Shown: positions 1-11,726, counted from the first letter of the stretch. The stretch is DNA of 64,000 nt from Tubiluchus corallicola (GCA_030141605.1 JAQGDQ010000264.1:62001-126000); one strand, 5' to 3'. Notes: a model not told the origin generated them from the sequence alone. Made by a program: numbers and translations.

Positions 1-1554
1 CCATCATGGTTAGTAAAGATGTTCACATCTTGTGCCATCTCTTTTGAGCTGTTAAGGCATTAAAATGACTTTTTTGTTTAAGCGTTAGATGACTGTTCAG
101 TCCTTTTCTTGATAAACAAGTATGATTATTGAGATGACAGAGAACACAGAGATGACTATTTTGTAATACCACCAGGATAAAAAGGAAAATAGGAAGATTT
201 TTCCTATCCTATCCCATTTTGAAGTACAGTAAAAATATACATTTTAGCACCTACAAGAATGCCAAGGTGTTTCTGATAATTAAATATTAGGTTAAAAATT
301 TAATTTGCAGCCAGCGAGCCCAGTTAGTGCTGAGATCACAACTGAATATTATTTTTGTAATGGCACATGTTCACAAAAACGAATAATGAAATACCGTGCT
401 ACTGTGCAATATTGAATGTGATACATAAAAACTCTCCATAAACTTATGTTTAAACATTTAAATTTCAACTGTGTTAATATATGAGTTTTAAATGTGTATA
501 ATGTTACAATGAACTGTGTACTTGTGATTAGGTACTTGTCTATTTTTTGTGCACAGCATTTCTGAGATGCCGGTACCACTGTGCTAGTGTCCATCTAACT
601 GGAATGCAGAACACGTGCAACCGCGAAACACTAACTGAGCAAAGACTGAATTACATTTCTACAGTAATTTATGCAAAAATTCTTAAAAAAACATCAACAT
701 TTCTCAATATATACATCAAAACCGTCAACCATCAAAAACCCATCAGCCATCAGTAGGTTTTCTTTGAGTATTTTGTAGGTTAGATTATTCCGAGATTCTG
801 AGCTACAGAAAAAAATAGGTCTTGTTCCCTTTTAACCCTTTCACTACGTAGTTGCTTTTTAACAGGGCCGCATTGGCTTTTGCACATTTGGCAACTTCTT
901 GTGGTGTGTTACTAAAGCAGAAGCTTGTAAATAAATAAATGGCCATTTGTTATTGAACACAAATATTGTATATTCGTTTTATTTATACACATACAAATAC
1001 ATCCGCGCACACATATATGCACTCACGAGTACACACACGCGCATAACTATCAGCAAGCAATTTTGCATGAGAACGTACTATACAGTACAATATTATGGAA
1101 CGCACCTGGCTTCAGACGCTGATTGGCCGGTAAGCGTTACTTGTTGCAAAGCAACCCCAATCCTGTGGCTGTTAAACTTTTCTACAATGTTTTTGCATTG
1201 CTGTGACAGTGAAATAAACTGACCTGGGTAATTGCGCTTAAGGCTGAGCTCGGGCGGCAGTCTGCCACCTTCTGTAGTCGAGTAAACTGATGATAAACTG
1301 ATGATATACATTTTCTTTCTTTGCTGTCGAGTAATCACACATATTTAATCGTTTATACTGCTGAAATCATTCTAAGATCATTCTGACTCAGTTCTACATT
1401 GTTTAAAAAGACATATTGCTTTATAATGAACTTGGTATTACATCTGAACTGTGCGTGTATTATACTAAGTAGATTGGACTAATCTAATTTAATCTATTAT
1501 ATTAAATAACTATAATTTATATCACAGTTGCATGATGCAAGTGTTTTATTATAG
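1..1554. other. Non-coding sequence before first visible PACRG-like exon
   Basis: I see no convincing exon here. The stretch is AT-rich with a short CA/TG-rich tract near 1005-1045. The exon at 1555 opens in the middle of a codon, so it must follow an upstream exon, and this interval is therefore probably intron of the same gene. Short open frames here resemble no family I know. Confidence 0.5.
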
Positions 1555-1780
1555 TTTAGTTCATGGAAATGTCAGGCACAAGCTGGCTTGGCGTATTCCA
1601 GCAAATGAAGTAGAATTTGAGCAAGTGCTGCCTCTCTTAGCTAACGGATTGTGTGAAGCAAAGCATCCATATAACTTTGTTGCAAAGAATGGATTTGTTG
1701 AACTACTTGCTGTAAAAGATGCAAAAACCAAAGTGGCACCTCTACTTGCCCATCTAGTGCAACCACTTAAACTATCACTA
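1555..1780 (+). CDS. PACRGL exon (75 codons)
   Basis: The acceptor is an AG at 1553-1554 after a T-rich run, and the donor is GTGAGT at 1781. The exon begins with the last base of a split codon and encodes LVHGNVRHKLAW through PLKLSL. The in-frame ATG pair at 1532 lies before the acceptor and is not needed as a start. Confidence 0.85.
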
Positions 1781-4700
1781 GTGAGTATATATTTGCTTTT
1801 TTTATAGATGTAAGATAATTATTTAGTGAAAATAATGCTCAGCCCTTTTCTCTAATAGTACTTCTTTTGCACTACAAAATGCTGCAAGCTATTGGTATTT
1901 TAAAATTCATACTTCTTTGTGAATTTACATACATATTACATGTATTATGCCACTAATAATGTTAAATGTGTGTAAATAAGAACCAAGATAATAATAATAA
2001 CAATGATAATAATAATAATAAAACTTATTACAGTAGATGCCACTTAAAATACTCACGGTTAGTAGACTCAATCGCTTAATTGACTCAACAATGCCATGTG
2101 CCGCTTCTATTCTAATGTATATAAAAACTGTCGATTATTGACTCAAATAGCTCCGCATAATTGACTCAATATTTTTCCGTTGCATACTTAAATTTAGACA
2201 TTTGTATGTGCCCAAAGAGCCTTTCCTACTTTTATGTCATCTATACTTCCCTTTTGTGCACTATGTATACAGAAACAATCAACTTAAGTACCGTTTTGTT
2301 TGTAAGCAGGTACGTTTATCATGCATTAATACACGAGCCTAGCAGTTTTGCTTTGAATCTGTCACCCGCTTGTCCACTGCAATTAATCTTGTTACCAAAG
2401 AATTTCTGGAAGCTAAACATTTAATCACTTGCCTAGCGGTTTCCTTTTGATGCTCTAGTTGAAAATCACCTTTTCAGGCTTAATCAGTTAACAGTCAAAA
2501 ATACAGGTACAGTAATCAGCCAGTATTCCTTGTGACATACAAGAGTAAGCATCATACAGCCAATAAGAGCATGGAGTTAAGAAGTTTGAAAAATGGAGCA
2601 TAAGGGTAAAGATCTAACAGTTGAAGCGAAACTGAAAATCTTAGAGCAGTACGATAAACTTCCAAAGATAGGACAGAGGTGTGCAGCAGCGCAGTTGAAA
2701 ATTTCCCAAAGTACTCTCAGGAGAATTTTGAAAACACTTGAAGGAAACAAGGGCACCACCAACTGCAGTTCAAGCACGCCAAGCGCTAAATGTTTTACGT
2801 GAATACGTGTGTCACACAGCAACAGATTTTCAATGTTTTTATAATTGTGAGAACTTTGTGAGTCATCTTCTTTGTGAGAAAATGAAGCAGGCCACTTTGA
2901 AGGAATTTTTGTAATTTTTGCAAATAAACCGACTTGTGTGATTTAGAAAAGTATACTTTTTAATTTATTGCTAATTCACTTATATAAATTAACATTTTAA
3001 AATGTTTTTTTTTTATTTTTTACTGTACAAATGAATTTAGGCATTACTTTGTTTCTAAAATTCATTAAAATCCTTTGCATTGCATACTAAGCTGGTGACT
3101 CATACTTCTATACCAGTAATACTACACCCATCAGTTAATTGGGTCAAAACACTTCAGTCCCAAAGTGAGTCTATTAAGCGGTACCTACTGTACATACACT
3201 CATTGTTCAAAATAGAAGCCAGAAAAGAGGCAAAAAGAAAGACAAAACGAAAATAAAAAAGAGGGAGTTAAGGGGGAGGATGTCACAAGAAAAAAGGAGA
3301 GGAGGGATGACTGGGGAAGGGACTGTTGCAGTCTTTCATTATGGCATGTGTTTATCTAATTGTGTCATTAAATGGCAAAACTGTGTTGATTTGCATGTAA
3401 GAATGAATGGCATTACGAAAATGCAAAGTACTGAACCTCAACTATCACATGCAGGCTCTGTCTCTATACTAGTTACTACTCATTTCTCATAGGTACTCAG
3501 CTAAACCTAGCAGCTATTTGTAATCAGTGTAAAGAGAGGGCACTACAGTTGCCTAAACTGGACACTGACTGGTTTTCTTTTAGATTCACAAAGATGATAC
3601 TGTATTTCAAGGTGGTGTAGAAGCACTGACATCTCTTAGCCTGTGTGTTGGACAAACACTGAATGCTCATCTAAAGTATTTACTTGTACCAGTAAGTGAG
3701 AGAAGCCTAACTAAACTGTTTATAATGTCATAAAGTTCAAACAATTAATTGTAGCTCCTGTTTACAGTGAAGAGTTTATTTAGAGTGAATGTGTGATTCA
3801 AAACATTTGCTATAAAGTTTGTCAATAGCAAACTCTATTAATATCCATTAAACTTGTTGAAAAAATTGCTATATTTTCACTGCAGCCTAAATTCTAGCAC
3901 TAAACAATGGGGTATACAGTCAAGGAGGCACCAGGAGGTGCAGTAAACTGACAGAGGTTCCGATGTATAGACATTCTATCCACATCAGCTGCAAGCAGTA
4001 TGGCAGATCATATCACACAGAGGCAATCTTCTTGGCAGTCAGTCATCTATTTACTGACAAGACTTTGCATTGCTTAATTGTCCCGATGCTATCTGATGGT
4101 GCCTGATAGTTTCCTCTCACAGCGTTCAGTGCAAAATTGCACAATTATTTCAAAACCCCTTTGTCTTAGTGCCTGGTTATGTGGTGCCCAGTTGTATATA
4201 TGGTGCACTAACTGAATGGTGCCCAATTATCTAATACCCTGTTATCCTAGTATTCCTTACATCTCTTGTCAGGAAGAATTTTAAAAATTGTTTTCATTAC
4301 ACATTAAATACAAAATGTTGTTTGTTAGTCTTTATTGCCGTGTAGTTAAGGAGCTGATGATTGCTTTACCAAATTTCTAAAACGTATGTGGATGAATTAG
4401 CTAATCAACAGATGATCAGTCGTCATCAAGCTCAGGAGGCTAACCTGTCTTTGCTGTTTTATAGTTGTCCAAGCGAATGATGAAGAGAAACTGCAGAGAT
4501 ACTGTTAGCTCTGCACTTACAGTACTGGAAAGAGAGGGTGGAAAGGTATGTACATATCGTTATGATTGTTGATCACCATAATTGCTAAGCTTATAGCCAG
4601 GCATTAATGAAAATTCTCCTGCTGATACAGTCAAATTGTGTTCACCTTCATTGCTTATAATGGATGGCTGCTTTTAACAAATACACTTCATAAAAAATTA

Positions 4701-4794
4701 GAAAAACAGATTCTATAAAGTATTTATTCATTTTTTGTAGGAAGCTTTAACGATGATCAAAGCCTCAATTCCTACTTACTCATCAATATCATAG
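1555..4794 (+). CDS. PACRG-like protein (PACRGL), C-terminal four exons
   Basis: The coding sequence joins 1555-1780, 3584-3691, 4465-4545 and 4741-4791, with the stop at 4792-4794; the N-terminal exons lie upstream of the window. The product of the visible part is 155 residues. It opens with LVHGNVRHKLAW, continues through KHPYNFVAKNGFVELL, a helical repeat stretch and LSKRMMKRNCRD, and ends in IPTYSSIS. This order matches the C-terminal half of PACRG-domain proteins, an ARM/HEAT-like helical fold. PACRG itself is a ciliary inner-junction microtubule protein. PACRGL is less well studied, so a ciliary role here is inference. Every junction has GT and AG and the reading phase is kept throughout (first exon enters one base before a codon boundary, later joins are phase 0). 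The last residues resemble the PACRGL tail more than that of PACRG. A pogo-type transposon interrupts the first intron. Confidence 0.88.
1988..2024. repeat. (AAT)n microsatellite
   Basis: A short run of AAT/ATA triplets with one CAATG interruption, immediately before the pogo-type element. Confidence 0.8.
2031..3190 (+). mobile_element. Pogo/Tigger-type DNA transposon remnant
   Basis: The left end reads CAGTAGATGCCACTTAAAAT. The right end, read inward on the other strand, is CAGTAGGTACCGCTTAATAG. Both continue into ACTCAC, and each is directly flanked by a TA dinucleotide (2029-2030 and 3191-3192), the target duplication of Tc1/mariner-superfamily elements. The CAGTAG start is typical of pogo/Tigger. 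Only the N-terminal DNA-binding part of a transposase survives inside, and no DDE catalytic domain is seen, so the copy is an internally deleted, non-autonomous one. It lies in an intron of the PACRG-like gene. Confidence 0.8.
2593..2802 (+). pseudogene. Pogo/Tigger transposase fragment (psq/CENP-B N-terminal HTH)
   Basis: The frame starts at an ATG and encodes MEHKGKDLTVEAKLKILEQY, then GQRCAAAQLKISQSTLRRIL. This is the classic first helix-turn-helix of CENP-B/pogo proteins (lysine-rich start, E-x-K-x-x-I-L, then A-x-x-L-x-I-S-x-S-T-L-x-R-I-L). After about 50 residues the similarity ends in low-complexity sequence and a stop. It cannot make a transposase. A short DNA-binding peptide is possible but unsupported. 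Confidence 0.75.
3584..3691 (+). CDS. PACRGL exon (36 codons)
   Basis: A TTTTCTTTTAG acceptor precedes it and GTAAGT follows. It encodes IHKDDTVFQGGVEALTSLSL, continuing to KYLLVP, which matches the repeat helices of the family (a D-x-V-x-x-x-G-x-x-A-L pattern). Phase is 0 at both ends. Confidence 0.88.
4085..4255. repeat. Degenerate short tandem repeat, GGTGCCC/AATTATC units
   Basis: GTGC-type cores recur at 4169, 4184, 4203 and 4219, with related copies upstream (near 4090-4105), spaced about 15-19 bases with AT-rich spacers such as AATTATCTAAT. No coding potential is visible. Confidence 0.5.
4465..4545 (+). CDS. PACRGL exon (27 codons)
   Basis: The exon lies between a TTTTATAG acceptor and a GTATGT donor. 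It encodes LSKRMMKRNCRDTVSSAL, ending EREGGK. This aligns with the S-K-R-x-M/L-x-K segment of PACRG proteins. Phase is 0 at both ends. Confidence 0.87.
4741..4794 (+). CDS. PACRGL terminal coding exon
   Basis: The acceptor is TTTTTTGTAG. The exon encodes EALTMIKASIPTYSSIS and then TAG. The I-K-x-x-I-P-T-Y ending is characteristic of the family. Possible AATAAA signals lie at about 5023 (inside the inserted TTAA-flanked element) and about 6004; I cannot tell which is used. Confidence 0.86.
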   Translation, partial: EALTMIKASIPTYSSIS

Positions 4795-4902
4795 CATCTA
4801 GATGTTTTGAGGAGCAAAAACTCGGTAGCATCACAGAACTATGAAGCAATGATTGTTGAGTAATCTTAAATTTTCTTGCACAATAGACATTAAAGGAAAG
4901 CA

Positions 4903-5862
4903 GGACCATTTTAAGACCATTCTTCATTTTGACTATCATCTTAAATACAGGACCATTTTAAGATCATTCTTCATTTTGATTATAGTCTTAACACTTAGCT
5001 GACTAAGGGATTTTTATATTACAATAAAAATCAAACGGGGTAAAAAATTACCCCATGAAAATTTTGCTTAATATGTGCTACTAACTGGATAGAATAACCA
5101 ACTAGCAATCGAGGTGCCCCTAGTAGTGCAAAATCAAGTTCTGGGTCAAGTTGTCATAGACATATGGGATAGGAAGCATACAAAGAGGCGTACTATCATT
5201 GCATTATATTGCTTATGCTATATTATTTTTGCGTGTTTATCAAGTTTTGTGACATAATAGACTAATGACGTTCATTGTTTACTTCTGAGACATCCACTTC
5301 GTCTTTAATTGCTGGATCATGTAAAATTTCATTTTCATCAGCTTCAACCTTAACCACCTGTTAGCAAAACTTCCCACCAAACGACTAAATGAAAAATGTC
5401 CACAAAATTTAATTTGAAATTTCTTCAGCAGATTGTTAGAAAAACCACTTTGCAGATTTGCAGGCTACAGTTCTGAGGTTTGCACCACTTCTTAGTTGTC
5501 AAGTTAAACAAGTTATGGTGCTGCCAGAAAGAAAAATACTGCTATGTAACCTCCAAAATTTTGCCTACGTATAAGACCAAGAGGGGTAATAAGTTATCCC
5601 ACGTCGGGTAGTATTCGGCACCCGTGCTTTGTAAAAAAGCATGAATAATAGTTTTCAACAGAAGCAAGATATGGTTGCATAGCAAATTGAAAAATATTTA
5701 ATCACTACTAGTTTGATCATTTTTCATTGTATGCATCAATATAAAAAATGTGGGCAAACACAGCTAGGGTAATTTGTTACCCCACCTTGGTAGGCTAAGG
5801 ATTAAATACTGGATCAATTTAATAATTTAAAGCCATTCTTCATTTTGACTATCATCTTAAAT
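4903..5862. repeat. 47-bp tandem repeat, three copies, split by an insertion
   Basis: Units begin with GGACCATTTTAAG at 4903 and 4950 and with GGATCAATTTAAT at 5811. Each continues with CCATTCTTCATTTTGACTAT (or a close variant) and CTTAAATA. The second unit is interrupted at its TTAA by the element at 4992-5801. Removing that element restores a regular repeat. Confidence 0.75.
4992..5801. mobile_element. piggyBac-like MITE with TTAA target site
   Basis: TTAA occurs at both edges (4988-4991 and 5802-5805). The left end reads CACTTAGCTGACTAAGG, and the right end read inward is TCCTTAGCCTACCAAGG, an imperfect terminal inverted repeat. GGGGTAA.../...TTACCCC motifs recur just inside both ends (near 5037-5054 and 5767-5783) and once in the interior (near 5585-5600). 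TTAA duplication is diagnostic of piggyBac elements. At 810 bp with no transposase frame, this is a non-autonomous copy. Its insertion into a pre-existing tandem repeat confirms both boundaries. Confidence 0.75.
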
Positions 5863-8530
5863 ATAAATTTCGTTACCTATAATAATTACCAAATTCTTCT
5901 GATAATTAAGTATTAGCTAAAATTAACAGTCATGGAGGTATAAAGCATTTCTTTTACCTGCAACAGAGAAACTTGAAACCAGGTACTTCTGCATGGCATT
6001 GACAATAAAATACAAAGACTCAGCAAATCTTAAGTACTACTAGGATACTTCAAGTTTTTTGTCAATGGACAAATTCATGAATTTTTGAGGCTGTCCTGAT
6101 GTCATAAGTGAGATATGTTAATATAATATTTTTTAATGTAAATCACTCTTAAAAATATTTTATATCTTGTACCTTTCATTATTTTGAGCTATGGTTTAAT
6201 GTTCTCCTTTAAATTTTATTATTTACGTGTTATTAAGCTTGTTTGATGTGTATGTGTGTTTTGGATGAAGGCTTTTTTAATCTTTTCTATTGTATGGGTT
6301 TCTTAATAGTGAAGTTTTTGTCCAAAGTTTGCAATAAGAATTTTTTTAACTTGCATTCTTGTAGAAAAGCATGTTTTGCTGTAAATAACATAGTTTTGTA
6401 TTCTGAAAATATCATAGTTTGCTTAGCTTGCCATAGTAAATACTAATGCTATGCTCAGTACGTTGCATAACATATTCACTTATAAACGTTTTTCTTTGGC
6501 ATCAAAATAATAGAAACTTGTATTTATGAACAGAAATGTTTGTCACTCATTGCACACTTTAGATTCCTGTTGTAACTTTCAAATACATCATAATTTCTGT
6601 AATATCATGGTTATAGCTTGACAGTGCTCAAATTAGTTCTTTTTTTATTTTGTCATCCTGCTTCAAATTAATACACTGCTTGGTTTTGATGTGTTTTGAC
6701 TTAAAAAATGTTCCTCAACAGTTATAAGTATATTAAAATCTTGTTGTATTTTATAACATTTCACTGTATTTTAAAATATCTTATTGTTGGTTCAGCTATT
6801 GTATATAATTCATTATTAATTAAGGCATTTTTAATGTAAAAACTGATAATATCAGCTTTTCTCGCCTTGCCCGGAGATTAACATAACTTTTGCAACTACT
6901 TGTGTAATAGGAAGTCCTTAAAAGTCAAGTTTGTGTTTTTCTTTCTTATTGCCATTGTAGTATTTTTATGGCCTATGTATCATTTCAAACTGTGATAAAT
7001 AAGATCCGTCCACAATCATTTTTACACATTGTACTTTTTACATTATTTGCTGTACACATTTACAAGTGGATACTCATTTATGCTACATTCCTTGTAATAA
7101 CACAGTAGACAGATTAACTGATATTAAAGAATCGTTTTTTATTGTTGTGATAATTGGAAAAAAACTGCTTGTTTGCTGTAACAATTGTGATTTATTTGTT
7201 TCATTTGTCCAGTTTGTTTGCATTTCATATGCTAATGAACATCACATTTTACTAATCAGCCACTAAAGAGTTAAATCATTCAAGAAAAATGTGTTTTAAA
7301 AACACGGCTTTTACTAATAAAATAATAACTTTACCAGGTAACAACGAGAGTGCTGTAAACAGTGTTGGTAATAGTGTCTATACTTTGCATAACGTAATTT
7401 GCAATAATAATTTGCATAATTTGCATGAAAGGAAACTTTATATAAACCAGTATACCCAAGTGAAATTTTCTTCAGTTTTCATCAACTATGCTTCAAATGC
7501 TGAAATAATACTTAAACGTAATTGCTTAGATTTAGTCAGTACTCTCTGATGACAGCATTGTTAGTTAACTTCATTGACATTTTCACTAGAACAAAGATTT
7601 GAAAGCCGTTTCATGTTGAGGGCAATGAAAAATCTTAGCATTCAAAATTCCAGCAATTTTTGTAGAAGTGGGACAAACGAGGATCAATGGGGTCCAAATT
7701 TCAAAAATGCCGAAATCCTAACAAAATGGATATTATCAAATGATTCGCCTAGTAACACTGAATAAAAAATATATAGTTTGACCTATCTCTAACCTTTCGT
7801 TAGGTCACTATGACTGTAAATTTGATAAAGTCAATGCATTTTTGGACAAAGGTCATATTTATCCTTAGCCTTAGGAGTCATTGATTCAATGTATCTAGTC
7901 ACACATTTTTTGATATTGACAAATTCAACTGAACAACTTTAGAAAATCAAAAGGCAATCTTAAGCCTGAAATTACAATTTCGAACAAAAAATCACCATAA
8001 TAAGTCACGCTGCATAATTGCACGATGTGCATGCTTTGATACTTGAGTTGTTCACAGTTTGTATGAGCTCTACTCACTGCCAGATTCACTAAAATCAGAT
8101 AAATCTCCATAGTTACCCATAGCCTATCCACACGCACGCACTCACGCACACTCACACACACAGGCCTCCGAGTTTCATAGCAACAACCATTCAAACATCA
8201 CACGATTCACATCCTCTTGTACGATCCAAATTAATGTTAAAAATTTGATGTTTGCGCAGCAAAGTTAGCATGATTTGCATACATTTGCCTTGAAAGAACA
8301 TCGGGTCTGTTCCACGTCAAGAATCTGACTTAACATTTTTTATTTGAACAAAAGAACCATGATGATGATACAAGTACAAGGAAAAAATACAGAAACGAAA
8401 AACAATAAAGTGTATCTTTATTATACAGAGTATTATAAAAACCTCGCTTTGTGGTGCAGCTCCATTATAGATACTTTCCACAAATTGTTATTTACTTTAC
8501 TTAAAAACTTACTCACCATTTTCAAGTTCG
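5863..8530. other. Intergenic, no recognisable gene
   Basis: AT-rich sequence. Small open frames at about 6243-6446, 7066-7266 and 7289-7549 have no motif, family resemblance or splice context I can support. A CA-rich tract lies near 8130-8162. Confidence 0.55.
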
Positions 8531-8930
8531 TTTGACGAGTGAGTCACAAGGAAGCCTAGTACGTGTGACATATGGATCACTAGCAAGCCCAGCAGGTGTG
8601 ACGAGCAGGTCACCGGGAAGTTCAGTACGTGTGACATATGGATCACTAGCAAGCCCAGCAGGTGTGACGAGCAGGTCACCAGGAAGTTCAGTACGTGTGA
8701 CATATGGATCACTAGCAAGCCCAGCAGGTGTGACGAGCAGGTCACCGGGAAGTTCAGTACGTGTGACACATGGATCACTAGCAAGCCCAGCAGGTGTGAC
8801 GAGCAGGTCACCGGGAAGTTCAGTACGTGTGACGTATGGATCACTAACAAGCCCAGCAGGTGTGACGAGCGGGTCACCAGGAAGTCCAGTACGTGTGACG
8901 TATGGTTCCAAAGCCCAAAAGTGTGACCTG
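8531..8930. repeat. 66-bp minisatellite built from two 33-bp half units
   Basis: Copies start at about 8558, 8624, 8690, 8756, 8822 and 8888, nearly identical, with a partial half-unit in front at 8531. Each 66-bp unit has half A (AGTACGTGTGACATATGGAT...) and half B (AGCAGGTGTGACGAGCAGGT...). These align with each other at about 20 of 33 positions, so an older 33-bp repeat duplicated into a higher-order unit. Both halves contain GTGAC facing GATCAC or GTCAC, a small inverted repeat. Because 66 is a multiple of three, several frames on both strands stay open (for example 8532-8942 plus and 8522-8935 minus). I do not regard these as genes. Confidence 0.9.
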
Positions 8931-9463
8931 TACAAAATCTAGAAATTACCACATTCTGAATCCTTGGGCTCTGTGGTTGCTGGTGACTGTTTAAACGCCA
9001 AACAGAACAAGCCTGTTCCCGTCCTCTCACGACGTATCGTCCAAATGTTTCAGCATTAATACGAGGGCTAGATAACCCCTCAAGGGTAGATTGCTCTTTA
9101 TGTTTTGTGATTTGCCAGATGCTTGCCAAGTTCAATCATAAAGCTTCAATCACGCTTGTAAAACGTTAACAGTTTGGTTTCACTGTTATTACAACTACGC
9201 ATCTTAACGGCGAGAACCCGACGGCAGAACAATATAGAGCAAAACCCGATTAATACTCGCGGGGTTTGTTAGCAATCAGCTTTGCTTTCGGGGTTCGTTT
9301 AATAATTCGTCATTTATTATTTATTTATTACCATTATTGATAATAATAAAATCAATATTAATAAAACAAAACTAAAGGACCAGCAAATGGAAAGATGTGT
9401 GGGAAATTGTAAACATTAGCCCAGTAAATAAAATCGCTTTCATATCATACTTGAAACCAAGTC
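8931..9463. other. Unassigned sequence between minisatellite and hAT-like element
   Basis: The minus-strand open frame that reads through the minisatellite continues to about 9135 with non-repetitive codons, but it has no ATG at its head and no recognisable domain. Nothing else is visible. Confidence 0.4.
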
Positions 9464-10202
9464 CAGGGCCGAATTAAGGTGTGTTGGTGGCCTAAGCACA
9501 CCAAAAACCTGGTGTGCCGGCTCTATCCTTTGCCCCGCGGCTTAAAGCTATTATTATGACATAATTATGCGACATCCATGTATAAGACAAACTGCATTGC
9601 TCTGTATAGGATTCATGCTGCTTATTTCTTTATTGGCTTCAAAATGAAATTTTAATTAAATCAGCTACAAGAAAGGGTACGATGTCGACCAAAAGCAAAA
9701 AATTAATCGATCTCTTATCTCTTGTAACCCACATTTTAAATTTTGTAAGGATTTTATGGTTTTCAACATACTGTAACGTAGAGTGGATAGCGCTAATACG
9801 CATGTCACGGCGTACTTGTGAAAACAAATGTAAAAAACAGTAGTAAAAGTGAAATTATAGAATTAAGTAACTCGCCGGTCATCTAATCCATTCTGCTCCA
9901 TGTTAGTTGTCATTACGGAGCAGGTACTGAGGTGGAAAACGCATCTGCCCATCAGCCCATTGAACCGACGAGGCCATTCCATACCGACGGTTTTATGCCT
10001 GGTATTCAACGCCAGCAATGGCTTCGTATGGACGAGACAACCACAATGTAGAGGGGTGGGTCGAAAAAAATGGCATTTCGCCCCCGTAACAATAATCTAT
10101 TTAAATTTTATCAGTTTTCAATTTTTTTGCAAGCTTGGTTCCCCCCTGAGGCTTGTTGCTCTAACCACGCGCTTAGTCGGTTCATGCATTAATCCGGCCC
10201 TG
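9464..10202. mobile_element. hAT-like non-autonomous transposon
   Basis: The left terminus is CAGGGCCGAATTAAGG, and the right terminus read inward is CAGGGCCGGATTAATG. The 8-base flanks are ACCAAGTC (9456-9463) and ACCAAACC (10203-10210), matching at six of eight positions as expected for an aged 8-bp target duplication. The CAGGG start and 8-bp duplication are hAT hallmarks. At 739 bp with no transposase domain recognised, it is non-autonomous. An open frame at 9900-10220 runs across its right end and is not credible as a gene. Confidence 0.75.
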
Positions 10203-11726
10203 ACCAAACCTCTTACTTGAAAATTGAAAATTGAAGACATTCAGATCTTATCTTTAGCTGAAGTACGACATATTTGTTTCAGATGTCTTAGAACAACGAA
10301 TTATCAGTAAATCATCAAGCAAACCAAAAAATTATTTTTTATGTTGCTACATTGCTTTGTAGTCTGCTCCCTGACCCCCCTTTGTAAGCAACTTGTAAGT
10401 CGAGAACCGGATGCAACTGCCCAGGACGCCTAATATTGAAGCTTGCCTTTTTCTTGACCTCTCTACATAGCTGAAGGTATCGTTTTAATCGGCCCGTCAC
10501 GTGCATGTATGCTTTACGTACCTTAACCTTTTTTATCAATAAACTGCCATATAAACAGAAAAAACTGTAACAGGCGGAACTTCTATTTGTACACAGGTAC
10601 ATCTGGTACATCACGTGTATGAGGACAACCTTGAACTTAAGTTTGCTGCTTAGGTCTAATTAGGAGCACGCCCTAAGAATTAATTGTAGTATTTAATTAA
10701 GATAACGATATACAAATGCATAATGATCAACAACTTCTTTTAAATAACAAGTTTTTAATTTCGGACGAATCTGATAGCGGCAAAGCAAAATTTAAACAGT
10801 CGAATAATCTATTTTAAGAATATCATTCTGTTTATCGTCATCGTCATTGCTGTTGGCTCCCCCAAACTTAGGTAACTCAAAAGCAATTTTGGTTTTGACG
10901 GAGATGGTTTCATTCACAAGACCGCTGGAATTATCTGTAATGGAAATTCCTCCTTTGATACATTTTTTCGTTGAATTGAACTGATTTTGCCCATGCAAAT
11001 AGCCGCATTGTTATCAAAACTTTGTTATATTGTAGCTGACAGGCGGTTACTGGTTCATCTTTTATTTTGTTTATTATACAGTCGGAGGACGAAATCGCAT
11101 GAATTTACCGGGAGAAATTATTTATTTACAGAGATTAGCCTGCATTATTGACTCGTCTTGTGCACGTGCGATTCTGCACGTGTATGCTGACGTTCAGGTG
11201 AACTTAACATTGGGTTATTTTTATCCCAAGTGCAGCTGAACCTCACGTAATCTGCAAAGCTGTGCTAAAGAAAGCTCACATAAAGCTTTTAGCTCCACAA
11301 AACACACCTTCAAAAGTTTTAAAGAGTCATAACCTTACGTTGTTGAATGAAATGAGAGTTTTGAAAGATGTGGCTATTTTGTGCTAATTTATTCTACTAA
11401 CATTTATACTTATAACGCTACGTTGCTTATCAGGTAAAATCAACATTACAAACCTTATACAGGCGCGTTCTCAGTGTATGTTCAGTGTGTTACTTTATTG
11501 TGATATTAGTTCATTAAGATAGTGACTATCCATTTTCCCGAAACCCTTTAGCAGAAGTAGCGATACCATTACAAGCAAAAACAGGAACAACTATTAACGA
11601 CGAGGTTGCACCCAAAAATGGATAATACTATAAAATTGGAAAAACAATACGTCAACATACATTTTCTATTTATTATGAACAATAAGGAAATGCTTAGCTT
11701 GATAAATAGTGAATAAAGTATTTCAC
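10203..11726. other. Intergenic, no recognisable gene
   Basis: No exon with family resemblance is visible. Open frames at 10339-10614 and 10792-10998 on the minus strand lack recognisable motifs. Confidence 0.5.

Noticed and set aside
8531-8930. CRISPR array
   Set aside because: The repeats are continuous head-to-tail 66-bp units without unique spacers, and the window is eukaryotic.
8509-9135. 208-codon minus-strand gene over the minisatellite
   Set aside because: Most of it is the 66-bp repeat read in one of several equally open frames, and it lacks an ATG at its head.
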